Origin: CAKSUT01 sp045542335
GTDB taxonomy: Bacteria > Bacillota > Clostridia > Oscillospirales > CAG-382
Direction of reading: 5' to 3'
DNA: 59,205 nucleotides
Assembly: GCA_045542335.1 (NCBI GenBank)
Contig: JAZQKV010000052.1
Span: 1-59,205, forward strand
In this document: one piece after another, positions 6,221 through 14,128 of the stretch
Position numbering within the stretch: the first letter of the stretch is position 1
Layout of the letters: each line of letters begins with the position of its first letter
Position numbers and translations under genes: made by a program
The notes under the pieces: generated by a model
The model's input: the letters and a program-made list of their open reading frames with translations, nothing else
What the model was told of the DNA's origin: nothing
The model's database searches: none

Positions 6221-7339
6221 ATGCCTATAAGAACTATAGATTTATGTGCTGGCATTGGGGGTATTCGAAAAGGATTTGAAATGACAGGATTCTTTGAGAA
6301 TGTTGCTTCTGCTGAAATAGATAAATATGCTTGTATGACATATGAGCATTTGTACGGAGAGAATCCAAACAACGACCTAACAAGTGAAGAATTTAAGACA
6401 TTATTGGAAAACACAGAATACGAGGTGTTGCTTGCGGGCTTTCCTTGTCAGGCTTTTAGCAGAGCCGGACTTGAACTCGGATTTGAAGATAAGACAAAAG
6501 GAACAATTTTTTATCATATAGCCGAAATAATACAAAGAACGCATCCGCTTGCTGTGTTTCTTGAAAATGTAGATAATCTTGTGAGACATGACAACGGAAA
6601 TACTTTTAGAACAATTATTAACACGCTTGAAGTTGAACTTAATTATAAAGTGATAGGTGTAACTCGCAACGAAAACGGAGAGCCCATATACAACGGGAAG
6701 GATTTTATTAGAAATTCTCGTAATTTTGGTGTTCCTCAAAACAGACCGAGAACTTACATTATGGCTTTTAGCAGAGAGCAGCTCGGAGATAATGTCAATC
6801 TTATTGAAAATCAACTGCCGGACGGGAATGATTTAAATATATATGATGACCTTCGTGATTTGCTTGAGTTGGGCGCTGATGCAAAACATTATATGTCTTC
6901 AGGCTATTTGGAGACGTTGGAAAAGCACAAAGAACGTGAACACAAAAAAGGAAATGGCTTTGGATATAGGATTGTAAATGCACCGGAGATAGAGCACCCC
7001 GTGGCGAATACCATTATGGCAACAGGCGGGTCCGGAAAAGAGCGTAATTTGGTATACGACCCTCAAGAGGGAATTGCGGGAACTGTTTGTTCTTCCAAAA
7101 AAAGTGCTTTGAATGACAAAGGTATTCGAGTCATGACTCCTCGTGAATGGGGAAAGTTACAAGGATTTATCAATTATGCATTTTTAGAAAATGATGTTGA
7201 TACATTTTCTTTCCCAGAAAGTATTAGCGATTGTCAAAAATATAAACAATTCGGTAATTCGGTAACCATTCCTGTAATTGAAACGATGGCTAATTTTATG
7301 GTGGATTGCTTTAGAATGCTCGGGATTATTGAAGAGTAA
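6221..7339 (+). CDS. DNA (cytosine-5) methyltransferase
   Basis: A 372-residue C5 cytosine methyltransferase that transfers methyl from S-adenosylmethionine. Conserved motifs appear in order: I (DLCAGIGGIRKGF, near 7-19), IV (FPCQAFS, catalytic Cys76), VI (FLENV, 113-117), VIII (PQNRPRTYIMAF) and X (QFGNSV near the C-terminus). The region between VIII and X would recognise the target and is not identifiable by eye; a Vsr partner makes a Dcm-like or other 5mC context plausible. It is the last gene of the first operon and is followed by a perfect terminator. No classical restriction endonuclease follows; the next operon encodes an ATPase and proteins of unknown function. Confidence 0.96.
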   Translation: MPIRTIDLCAGIGGIRKGFEMTGFFENVASAEIDKYACMTYEHLYGENPNNDLTSEEFKTLLENTEYEVLLAGFPCQAFSRAGLELGFEDKTKGTIFYHIAEIIQRTHPLAVFLENVDNLVRHDNGNTFRTIINTLEVELNYKVIGVTRNENGEPIYNGKDFIRNSRNFGVPQNRPRTYIMAFSREQLGDNVNLIENQLPDGNDLNIYDDLRDLLELGADAKHYMSSGYLETLEKHKEREHKKGNGFGYRIVNAPEIEHPVANTIMATGGSGKERNLVYDPQEGIAGTVCSSKKSALNDKGIRVMTPREWGKLQGFINYAFLENDVDTFSFPESISDCQKYKQFGNSVTIPVIETMANFMVDCFRMLGIIEE

Positions 7340-7350
7340 ACAAAATAAAT

Positions 7351-7386
7351 AAAAAATGTAGTGTTATATATAGCACTACATTTTTT
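7351..7386 (+). terminator. Rho-independent terminator after the methyltransferase
   Basis: AAAAAATGTAGTG pairs exactly with CACTACATTTTTT around an AT loop. It separates the regulator-vsr-methyltransferase operon from the ATPase operon. Confidence 0.9.
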
Positions 7387-7418
7387 ATTTATAAAGAGAT
7401 ACTATCGCGACAAAAATC

Positions 7419-7477
7419 AATACATTTGCAAAATATTTGTGAAATGTATTGACAAATATATTTTATTCTGATATAAT
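7419..7477 (+). promoter_or_regulatory. Promoter with overlapping imperfect palindrome for the ATPase operon
   Basis: TTGACA at 7449-7454 and TATAAT at 7472-7477 are separated by 17 bases. A 32-base imperfect palindrome (7419-7450, 13 of 16 pairs; outer halves AATACATTT and AAATGTATT, centre AAATATTT) ends on the -35 box. A second inverted pair, TTGACAA and TTGTCAA, spans the promoter. The layout suggests repression by a dimeric protein, perhaps the upstream HTH regulator, but the half-sites do not clearly match the 5400-5425 palindrome. Confidence 0.8.
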
Positions 7478-7508
7478 ATTGTCAAATAATAGCGAAAGAG
7501 GGATTATT

Positions 7509-7736
7509 ATGGCTACTGAAACCAAACGCGAACGCTTTGTTAGAATTGCTGAAGCAAGGACAAATAAAATTCTCGAAATGATGAGATTGCTTGGCAATTG
7601 CTCCAGTAAAGGAAATTACGATTACACCGATGACGATATCAAAAAAATTTTCGGTGCATTGGAAAAGGAATTAAAAAACACAAAAAACAAATTTCTTGGA
7701 TTAGATACAAAAGAAGAGAGATTTTCTTTAGACTAA
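7509..7736 (+). CDS. Small protein heading the ATPase operon
   Basis: A 75-residue protein beginning MATETKRERFVRIAEARTNK and predicted to be largely alpha-helical. The ATG at 7509 has AGAGGG 6 bases upstream; the longer in-frame reading would cross the promoter. It resembles short proteins that precede restriction-associated genes, with the pattern RFxRIAExRTNKILE, but I know no function. It ends 12 bases before the ATPase start and is surely co-transcribed with it. An ATPase partner or regulatory subunit would fit the position. Confidence 0.75.
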   Translation: MATETKRERFVRIAEARTNKILEMMRLLGNCSSKGNYDYTDDDIKKIFGALEKELKNTKNKFLGLDTKEERFSLD

Positions 7737-7748
7737 GGAGAGATGAAA

Positions 7749-9713
7749 ATGGGAAAAGTTTGTTGGGACTTCCCTTTACTGGGAACCGGTAATCAAAGTG
7801 GTAACAATATTGCAGCTATAACTATGTTTAAAGGAACCGGTATAATGGACGGCTTGGCACGAGAGGTATGCCAAAATTCTCTTGATGCAAGAGATAAAGA
7901 ACTTCCCGCCGAAGTTCCCGTTAAAGTAAAATTTGAACTTGTAGAAATCCAAAAAACAAAATATCCAATGTTTGACGGATACAAAAAAGCACTTGAAAGC
8001 AGCATTGCATATTGGGAAACGAGTCCATTGAGCACCCCTAAAATTATGGAGTTTCTTAACAATGTCAAAACAGCTCTCGAAAACGACAATATTCCAATGC
8101 TTGTAATGAGCGACTATAACACAGTGGGACTTAACGGTGTAAATGCAAAGGATGATGAAAAATCTTTTTGGGATTTACTTGTTAACACTGAGGGGATTTC
8201 TATTAAGCAAGACGATAATAGTGCCGGAAGTTTCGGCATAGGAAAAAATGCCCCATTTGCATACTCGGCGTTAAACTTGGTGTTTTACAATACACTTGCC
8301 AAAGATGGCGGAAGAGCTTTTGAAGGAGTTGCTCGTCTTGTTACAACACAAAGAGAATATAATGGTTCGATGAGAAGAACCCAACCTATCGGAAAATATC
8401 TGTTTTTGGAAGACGAATACACCGGACGTCCTATCTTGCCGTCGGATGATTGTGAATTAGCAAAAATGGATATCTTTAATCGTTCCGAAATAGGAACTGA
8501 TGTTGCTGTTGTCGGTTTTAAGAAAAACGAATATGACGATTGGGAAGATAAAACTGCGGTAGCTATCATAAAAAACTTTATCCTTTCAATCATAAACGGT
8601 AAAATAGACGTGACAATAAAATCTCCAAACGCTTTATACGAAATCCGAAAAGATACAGTTGAAGATTTATTGTTTAAGACTTTTGCTGATGATGTGCAAT
8701 TAAAGTATACAAGACAAATATTTGAAACTATCACAAAAACACAACCTCGAGTTGTAAAAATTGCAGAAAAAGATGATTTGAGCATATATGTTCGATACGA
8801 CGATGCATATTCTCAGTCGTTGTCTCGTTTTCGTTCAACGGGTATGTTGATAAACACTACCACAAACGATGTTTTACCGCATTTTTCTGTAGTAATCGTA
8901 GTTAACGATGTCGGTGAACTTGATTTGAGCAAGACCCTTCGTGAGGCAGAACCTCCCCAACATACGGAATGGAAAGCTAAGAATATTACAGATAACAGAG
9001 ATCTCCATAATAAAGCAACTCGATACATAAGAAATATCGGCAAAGAAATTCAAAAGGCTTTGGATGAATTTGAAAAAGCTGAAATAACAGATAAAATGGA
9101 TGCTGGTGTTGGTAGCTATCTGCCTGACGCATCGGATAACAGTGCAACAAACGAAGGCACTGATGGTTTGAAGACCGATGTGAAAATTTCTGAGATTTCT
9201 TCTTATGATGGAAGAGTGTTTTACAATAGTCAGTATGAAAATGCAGAAAGCGATACTGGAAAAAGCACACCTAAATCCGGAACAAAAACAGGCAAAAAGA
9301 AACGCAAAAAGAAGACGAATGTTAAAATTCCTGTCGTTACACCGGGAAAAGATACAGACAAAGGTGTATCAACGGGTACAGGTAAGGTGAAAATTGCTAC
9401 TGTAAAAATAAGCGACCATAGAACATTTCACTTTGCTGCAAAAAAATACAAATTATATGTTAATGCTCCTGTAGATTATGATAATGTTTATATACAATAT
9501 TTTGCAGGAAGAGAAGATGACAAACAAGATGAGCTAATTGTCAACAATATTAAAATGGATGGAATTCCGAGAATGGATGTGCATAGCAAAAAAATAGGTC
9601 CCATTTCTTTAAAAGCAGGAAAAAATGTTATGTATATAGAGTTCGAAGATGAAGGTGAAGAAGGAATAGGTGTTATTCCTGTATTTACAATGGAGGTGCC
9701 AAATGAGAAATAA
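7749..9713 (+). CDS. MORC/MutL-like GHKL ATPase of a restriction-type system
   Basis: A 654-residue ATPase of the GHKL (gyrase-Hsp90-kinase-MutL) superfamily. The N box is REVCQNSLDARD (Glu39, Asn43, Asp46), the G1 box is SDYNTVGLNG (Asp122, Asn124, Gly127), and the G2 box is AGSFGIGKNAPFAYS (about 159-173). An S5-like transducer region follows, then a Lys/Thr/Gly-rich linker near 505-545 and a C-terminal beta-rich domain (about 550-654). The ATG at 7749 lies 8 bases after AAGGAG; the ATG 6 bases earlier is too close. Prokaryotic MORC/paraMORC ATPases have been linked to restriction-modification loci (Iyer, Abhiman and Aravind, 2008). Here it sits beside vsr and a C5 methyltransferase but without the usual Z1 helicase. 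It may clamp or remodel DNA for the next two proteins. Confidence 0.85.
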   Translation: MGKVCWDFPLLGTGNQSGNNIAAITMFKGTGIMDGLAREVCQNSLDARDKELPAEVPVKVKFELVEIQKTKYPMFDGYKKALESSIAYWETSPLSTPKIMEFLNNVKTALENDNIPMLVMSDYNTVGLNGVNAKDDEKSFWDLLVNTEGISIKQDDNSAGSFGIGKNAPFAYSALNLVFYNTLAKDGGRAFEGVARLVTTQREYNGSMRRTQPIGKYLFLEDEYTGRPILPSDDCELAKMDIFNRSEIGTDVAVVGFKKNEYDDWEDKTAVAIIKNFILSIINGKIDVTIKSPNALYEIRKDTVEDLLFKTFADDVQLKYTRQIFETITKTQPRVVKIAEKDDLSIYVRYDDAYSQSLSRFRSTGMLINTTTNDVLPHFSVVIVVNDVGELDLSKTLREAEPPQHTEWKAKNITDNRDLHNKATRYIRNIGKEIQKALDEFEKAEITDKMDAGVGSYLPDASDNSATNEGTDGLKTDVKISEISSYDGRVFYNSQYENAESDTGKSTPKSGTKTGKKKRKKKTNVKIPVVTPGKDTDKGVSTGTGKVKIATVKISDHRTFHFAAKKYKLYVNAPVDYDNVYIQYFAGREDDKQDELIVNNIKMDGIPRMDVHSKKIGPISLKAGKNVMYIEFEDEGEEGIGVIPVFTMEVPNEK

Positions 9714-10641
9714 AGCAATCGAGTATCCTCATCCCGTCTTAAATGAATATACAAATGATTTCGGAGAATGTAGCTTTACCATTGAAATTAAATCGCACGG
9801 AGATAATGGTAAAGTTCTTGAGTTTGAACTGGAACACACCTTAAACTGTCCCGGAATGCTACAAATGATAAATGACGGCATAGCAAAAATGTATGTTCGA
9901 ATAATTTGTTACAGAACTTCATTTCGCACAGTTGAAGAGTTGAACCCCAAAGGCAGTACCATAATCAGCATTCCTAAAAAACTTGTTGCTGATGTTATCG
10001 ATTTGCAAGCTATGATTGTAGCGGTAAAAGATTACGATAATTACAACCTCGGAGAGTTTAACGCGGACTATTTCGAAGGTAAGGCTTTTAAAATTTCCAA
10101 AGGCTCGCTTATTGCAAATGAACCGGGACTAAAAATCAAGTTGAATACCGTTTTAGAAAAGAATGTATCAGGTATAGTTCAAGTAACTGGCAGTCCGTCA
10201 ATATCAGAAATGATAGTGAAATATGCCTCAGTTGAGGAAACTGACCCTGCTCTTTCCAATTACATAGTAATTACCTTGCCGGATAACGAATACAAAAATT
10301 ATGCAAAATTGCGAACAAAAAAGCACCTTAAAAATGGTGTGGAACGATTCCTTCAATGCTCAATTATTCTTCCTGCTATCACAGAGGCAATTTCTATTTT
10401 ACGAAGAGAAGAATTGATTGAAGTTGATGAGGATGAACCGCATTATAAAGGAACTGTATGGGCGGATTCTATTATGCAAGCTCTTTTAAATCTTGGAGTA
10501 GAAGAATTATCCACTTGTAACCGTTCCGACTATGAATTGGCAAATATGATATTGGGTAATGTTGTAGGAGATTCCGTAAGTAATCTTATGCAAAAATTGA
10601 CCGATTGGTCGACTATACGGCAGGAGGATGAGTCTTTATGA
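9703..10641 (+). CDS. Unrecognised 312-residue protein of the ATPase operon
   Basis: A 312-residue protein beginning MRNKAIEYPHPVLNEYTNDF. Its start overlaps the ATPase end by 11 bases with GGAGGT 5 bases upstream, so expression is coupled. The N-terminal part (about 1-130) is beta-rich with repeating hydrophobic strands; the C-terminal part (about 200-312) is mainly helical with acidic patches (LIEVDEDEPHYKG). No nuclease signature is obvious by eye. Its stop overlaps the next gene start as ATGA. It is probably a subunit of a complex with the GHKL ATPase and the DUF6339-like protein; target recognition or effector function is inference. Confidence 0.8.
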   Translation: MRNKAIEYPHPVLNEYTNDFGECSFTIEIKSHGDNGKVLEFELEHTLNCPGMLQMINDGIAKMYVRIICYRTSFRTVEELNPKGSTIISIPKKLVADVIDLQAMIVAVKDYDNYNLGEFNADYFEGKAFKISKGSLIANEPGLKIKLNTVLEKNVSGIVQVTGSPSISEMIVKYASVEETDPALSNYIVITLPDNEYKNYAKLRTKKHLKNGVERFLQCSIILPAITEAISILRREELIEVDEDEPHYKGTVWADSIMQALLNLGVEELSTCNRSDYELANMILGNVVGDSVSNLMQKLTDWSTIRQEDESL

Positions 10642-11399
10642 ATTTAATTTACTTTACTAAAGAAGCTTACAAATTGCTAAAAAAGGACTTAAATCTAAAC
10701 CGTGATAAGTATTATAGCGACGAACCGTGGCTGGATGAATATTTTGCCTCTGCTGGATTGGAGGAGTTTTATCGTACTTCTTCAATTACCGTGCCAAACG
10801 TCGGACTGATATGCACAGGAGACGACACGGAAACAAAAAACAGAGATGACCTTATCAATATAAAGATGTTTTATACAGAATATAAGGATAAGCTTGACCC
10901 CTTACAGGCATCAGATCCTTTGTTATGGTCTGCTCTTTGTCATATTACTTTTAAAGAATACATTTTAAACAGATGGAAAAAAGCAGACGATTCTGTAAGC
11001 ATCGATAAACGTTTTTTTGCGACTGAAGGAAGAAGCTCGTTATTATACTACAATGCGGTTTCGCGTTTGTGGTGGTCCGGCTATTTGACTTATGACGAGG
11101 AACATAAAAGCACCAATCCTTGGCACTTAACTGAAACCTTGTTTTCGGCACAGCAAATACAAAAGGATTTATTTGACCAACCTTTCAGCATGAACAAAAC
11201 AATTGTCAAAGGGCTATTATCGGCTTTGAAACGTATACAAGAGGAACAAGGAAACGCTTCTACCACAATTTTCAGAAAGTGTTGCGATTCTTATTTAAAT
11301 CATTTTGGTGCGGTCTCGGTGCTGGATACACTTTCTGCTACCGAAATAGAGGAAATTGCATATTCTTATATGAAAAAAATTGCTTCTAAAAGCAAATGA
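10638..11399 (+). CDS. DUF6339-like protein, last gene of the ATPase operon
   Basis: A 253-residue protein. The length and the N-terminal pattern (MNLIYFTKEAYKLLKKDLNL, then SDEPWLDEYF) match what I recall of the DUF6339 family, whose function is unknown. It is mostly helical with many conserved-looking aromatic residues (SRLWWSGYLTYDE, STNPWHLTETLF). It begins in an ATGA overlap with the preceding gene and ends the operon. In the absence of an evident nuclease, this protein and its neighbour are the best effector candidates of the system. The family name is from memory and should be confirmed by profile search; the operon membership is certain. Confidence 0.7.
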   Translation: MNLIYFTKEAYKLLKKDLNLNRDKYYSDEPWLDEYFASAGLEEFYRTSSITVPNVGLICTGDDTETKNRDDLINIKMFYTEYKDKLDPLQASDPLLWSALCHITFKEYILNRWKKADDSVSIDKRFFATEGRSSLLYYNAVSRLWWSGYLTYDEEHKSTNPWHLTETLFSAQQIQKDLFDQPFSMNKTIVKGLLSALKRIQEEQGNASTTIFRKCCDSYLNHFGAVSVLDTLSATEIEEIAYSYMKKIASKSK

Positions 11400-11497
11400 T
11401 AGGTGGACAATAAAGTAATCAGTGCGTTCACAAATAATTATCTGGACTTTTTCAAATTTGTATGGTATAGTGTCGTGCTACAAGGAGGTGCAGCACT

Positions 11498-11617
11498 ATG
11501 CAACAATTAAAACTAAAAACAACGAAAAACAAACGAATGACCGTGTTACTGGGAATGCTCTCGGTGATGCGGTCGTGTTCTTTACGGAAGGATGGATACA
11601 ATGAGGAGTTTGCTTGA
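11498..11617 (+). CDS. Small basic protein coupled to the DUF6809-like gene
   Basis: A 39-residue open frame (MQQLKLKTTKNKRMTVLLGM, then LSVMRSCSLRKDG) with a strong AAGGAGGTG site 7 bases upstream. It overlaps the start of the next gene by 17 bases in a different frame, typical of translational coupling. The protein has a basic N-terminus and a short hydrophobic segment. I do not recognise it; its reality rests on the ribosome site and the coupling. Confidence 0.5.
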   Translation: MQQLKLKTTKNKRMTVLLGMLSVMRSCSLRKDGYNEEFA

Positions 11618-11879
11618 GGAATTTTGGTATGGTAATATATTTCCACAAGAGCAATATGCGGCTCAACATCCAGAAATAAAACCACTACTGCGACTTGTGG
11701 ATAAGAATCGAACAAGCTTAACAGAAACATTAACAGAAGCTCAGAAGGAAATACTACAAAAATATGATGATATTGTTTCGGAAATGAATAGCATTTTGGA
11801 GAGAGAAATATTCATATACGCCTTCCGGCTCGGTGGCAGGTTTGCGGTTGAAATGCTATCGGATATTGAATATAAATAA
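11601..11879 (+). CDS. DUF6809-like small protein
   Basis: A 92-residue helical protein beginning MRSLLEEFWYGNIFPQEQY, with the central LLRLVDKNRTSLTETLTEAQ and the C-terminal IFIYAFRLGGRFAVEML. This pattern (LLEE.YYGN, LVDKNR, L..AQKE....YDD, FRLG..) is what I recall for DUF6809, common in Clostridia mobile and chromosomal islands and of unknown role. The ATG at 11601 has GGAAGGA 8 bases before it; the in-frame start 9 bases upstream lacks one. Two terminators follow. It is not obviously part of the ATPase operon, which ends 200 bases earlier. Confidence 0.8.
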   Translation: MRSLLEEFWYGNIFPQEQYAAQHPEIKPLLRLVDKNRTSLTETLTEAQKEILQKYDDIVSEMNSILEREIFIYAFRLGGRFAVEMLSDIEYK

Positions 11880-11968
11880 ATTAACGATAGCAATAAAAAC
11901 AGTAGAACTACACCCGTGAGTTATAAACAGGTTCATTGTATTGTTTTATAAGTCATATGCCAAAAAAG

Positions 11969-12075
11969 ATTCCATAGTCGATGCAATTTCGGCTATGGAA
12001 TTTTGCTTTATATACGGAAAATGCCTTATTTTTGCCCTTTTACCGCTCATTCGGCGGTTTTTAGGGCGTTTTTTC
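11969..12075 (+). terminator. Two successive terminators after the DUF6809-like gene
   Basis: ATTCCATAG/CTATGGAAT (11969-11977 and 11993-12001) is followed by TTT. A second, stronger hairpin has nested stems GCCC...ACCGC and GCGGT...GGGC (12034-12067) and then TTTTTT. The rest of 11880-12180 holds no gene I can support. Confidence 0.75.
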
Positions 12076-12181
12076 TTATTCAAACAACAACTCCGCCTTC
12101 CTCTTCCCCGTAGGGACTGAAGTGACGGATTTTGTATCGTTCAAGGGTTTAATCGTTCAACGAATAAATTTACAAAGAAAT

Positions 12182-12211
12182 ATTGTTTTATGTTAAACAA
12201 TGTGTTATAAT
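12182..12211 (+). promoter_or_regulatory. Promoter with inverted repeat for the HEPN module
   Basis: TTGTTT (12183-12188) and TATAAT (12206-12211) lie 17 bases apart. ATTGTTT and AAACAAT form an inverted pair over the -35 box and spacer, suggesting an operator. Downstream, GCTACC (12235-12240) can pair with GGTAGC (12275-12280) next to the AAAGGAGGT ribosome site and might mask it. Confidence 0.6.
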
Positions 12212-12283
12212 AACTTTGACGATGGGCAATTTTAGCTACCATTTTTATTCTTGGGGTGTAGACCTCGGAAAGGAGGTAGCGAT

Positions 12284-12451
12284 ATGGACTTCAAAGTCAT
12301 TGTCGACTGGAAGCTCGTGGTTGCCCTTGGCGGCACTGCTGTTGCGGTCATTTTCGCATTGAAACTTGACCCTGCGGCAGTTAAGGAAGTGTCGACTCAT
12401 GCGGTCGATGCTTGCAAAGAGTATGCGCTTGTACGATCTGGCAATCGCTAA
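12284..12451 (+). CDS. Small single-pass membrane protein
   Basis: A 55-residue protein beginning MDFKVIVDWKLVVALGGTAV, with one hydrophobic segment (about 10-27) and a charged C-terminal tail (KEVSTHAVDACKEYALVRSG). A strong AAAGGAGGT precedes the ATG. A small hairpin (GCCATGC/GCATG) lies between it and the next gene, 68 bases downstream on the same strand. The pairing of a tiny membrane protein with a HEPN-motif protein resembles toxin or phage-defence modules, but no family is recognised. It could also be a holin-like or anchoring subunit. Confidence 0.65.
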   Translation: MDFKVIVDWKLVVALGGTAVAVIFALKLDPAAVKEVSTHAVDACKEYALVRSGNR

Positions 12452-12519
12452 CTCTTGCCATGCGTCAAGGCATGTAGTCTTCGGATTATGTGCCTTTTTC
12501 ATTATAGGGGGTGTGATAG

Positions 12520-13803
12520 TTGAAACAAGCTTATTTACAAGCGTTGAATAGATTGATTGATCTTGTTGAGCGCAGCCGCGACGTCTTATTAAACCACAAC
12601 GAGAAATACGAAGAATCATTAGGCTCTCTTATTTTTTTAGGAGATAAAAGATACGGTGCATATAGTTCCATGGTGGAAACGAATGAATATAGAGCTGCAA
12701 AAGTCATCGAGTCGTTAGCGGTATCGCTGTTTTCCAAGTATAATATTGACAATTTTAGCTTCTATCCCATAGCACCGGTGTTCAGAGCACTCCCAGAAAC
12801 CGAACAAGCAAAATCACGACCTTTTCAAATAGTGCTCACAGAAAACGGAAAGAAATACGGTGTTGTGTTTTCTAACACAACAGACCTTGGTGAGTATTGC
12901 AAAGCATTTGAAGCCGGCAGTTACGCTGTAGAAGCACTCAAATTGATAGTTATTGCAGCTCCAAATGAGTTTTCTAAAGACGCTCTTTTTACATCGGTTA
13001 ATGAAATGAATGATCGTGCCGGGCTCCCTGTTGAAAGGATTCCTATTATGGAATTTTGGGCTCAGTATTTTGGCGAGACGGAATGTGATGAACTCATCGA
13101 ATTTTGCAAGCAATTCAACGAACAAGCAAAAGCGATTATTGGCTTTGGCACTGTAATTACCCCTACCGAAAAAGCTCTTGCACAGTTAAGGGAAAAATGT
13201 GGTAAAGCAATTACCACACACAATTATACAGCGAACATACCTGATACTGTTTATTCCAATCAAGTCGAAACAATAAAGCGAAACTATTTGGATAGAGGCT
13301 TGTGGAGGGCGATGATCGGCAAGAGTAATTTCGCGGTCAGTTTTATTACTTCCGAGTGGTTTTACACCATGTATCAGTTGACGGAAAATTTAGATTTAAC
13401 AAATATTGTAGCGGGATATCTAAAGTCTATAGAGCAGTTGCTGTTTGCGATTGTTAAGCTTTCAGAAGGAACGGGAATCACTATAAAATCTAAAGGCAGA
13501 GAAATAGTACAGTTCAACGAAGAAAACACAGACATAGTCGATACCACTCTTGGAGCGTTGGAGCAGGTTATAGAACATAATGGTCATATTTTGGATGTTA
13601 ACAAATATGCAAGAGAACACCTTGTTGAAACTATAGATAACTGGCGCGACAAACAACGTAATGGATATTTCCATAAGCATAACATACATAATATCGAGAA
13701 GGTTGACGAAATACGAGAAAAGGCACTTCAGCTGTACTTCTTGATTTTGGGATCCTGCACAATAAAAGATGAGCAGTTTGCTACGCTGGGTATTGATATC
13801 TAA
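12520..13803 (+). CDS. HEPN-motif protein, possible RNase effector
   Basis: A 427-residue protein starting with TTG at 12520, with TAGGGGG just upstream. Near the C-terminus it carries RNGYFH (Arg380-His385), matching the R-x4-H catalytic signature of HEPN RNases. The motif lies in a helical context (ETIDNWRDKQ before it and EKVDEIREKALQLYFLIL after it), as expected for a HEPN four-helix bundle spanning about 285-415. The N-terminal ~150 residues are mixed alpha/beta (RPFQIVLTENGKKYGVVFSN) and could be a sensing domain. HEPN proteins act as RNases in abortive infection, toxin-antitoxin and CRISPR systems. The gene forms a unit with the small membrane protein upstream and ends in a strong terminator. 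The motif is visible; the RNase activity is inference. Confidence 0.75.
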   Translation: MKQAYLQALNRLIDLVERSRDVLLNHNEKYEESLGSLIFLGDKRYGAYSSMVETNEYRAAKVIESLAVSLFSKYNIDNFSFYPIAPVFRALPETEQAKSRPFQIVLTENGKKYGVVFSNTTDLGEYCKAFEAGSYAVEALKLIVIAAPNEFSKDALFTSVNEMNDRAGLPVERIPIMEFWAQYFGETECDELIEFCKQFNEQAKAIIGFGTVITPTEKALAQLREKCGKAITTHNYTANIPDTVYSNQVETIKRNYLDRGLWRAMIGKSNFAVSFITSEWFYTMYQLTENLDLTNIVAGYLKSIEQLLFAIVKLSEGTGITIKSKGREIVQFNEENTDIVDTTLGALEQVIEHNGHILDVNKYAREHLVETIDNWRDKQRNGYFHKHNIHNIEKVDEIREKALQLYFLILGSCTIKDEQFATLGIDI

Positions 13804-13897
13804 TAACGCTTTTAGTGTTACTCTCCTCGATTTGCACACTGTATTCACAGCACACTGCTACAAATGTATTTAAGATAGTAATCAATAAAATGAGAAA

Positions 13898-13941
13898 TCC
13901 CCGAACAGTGTCATATGCTGGTGCTATTCGGGGACTTTTTT
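13898..13941 (+). terminator. Terminator after the HEPN gene
   Basis: TCCCCGAA and TTCGGGGA form an 8-bp stem followed by TTTTTT. The rest of 13804-14060 holds no gene; 13984-14018 is a GGTGGCGGATTCTGTATG-type sequence resembling one at 12117-12150. Confidence 0.85.
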
Positions 13942-14062
13942 CTTCCCAAAGTATAATGGATAGTTCGCTATTTTTTGTAGTGGTAAAGGTGGCGGATTCT
14001 GTATGTTTGTGGGTTCGAGCGTTTACATAAGAACTTAAACAAAATACCAGGACAGTATAGAG

Positions 14063-14091
14063 TTGACAAAAAAGCACATATATGATATAAT
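14063..14091 (+). promoter_or_regulatory. Consensus promoter of the rhamnosidase gene
   Basis: TTGACA at 14063-14068 and TATAAT at 14086-14091 with 17 bases between. Its presence shows that the in-frame codon at 14063 is not the translation start of the downstream gene. Confidence 0.88.
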
Positions 14092-14128
14092 TTGTTTAAT
14101 AAATGAGAGTATAGGTGAGTATAAGGCA

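Noticed and set aside
7743..7748. ATG six bases before the chosen ATPase start
   Set aside because: Only 2 bases separate it from AAGGAG, too close for initiation; the ATG at 7749 has normal spacing.
10896..11160. Restriction-endonuclease motif in the DUF6339-like protein
   Set aside because: No convincing PD-(D/E)XK, HNH or PLD signature could be found by eye; recorded as unknown rather than nuclease.
13990..14030. T-arm-like GTGGGTTCGAGC suggesting a tRNA fragment
   Set aside because: No acceptor, D-arm or anticodon stem could be folded around it; kept only as part of a possible repeat.
14063..14128. Earlier start of the rhamnosidase-like gene
   Set aside because: That codon is the -35 box of a clear promoter, so it cannot lie in the transcript.
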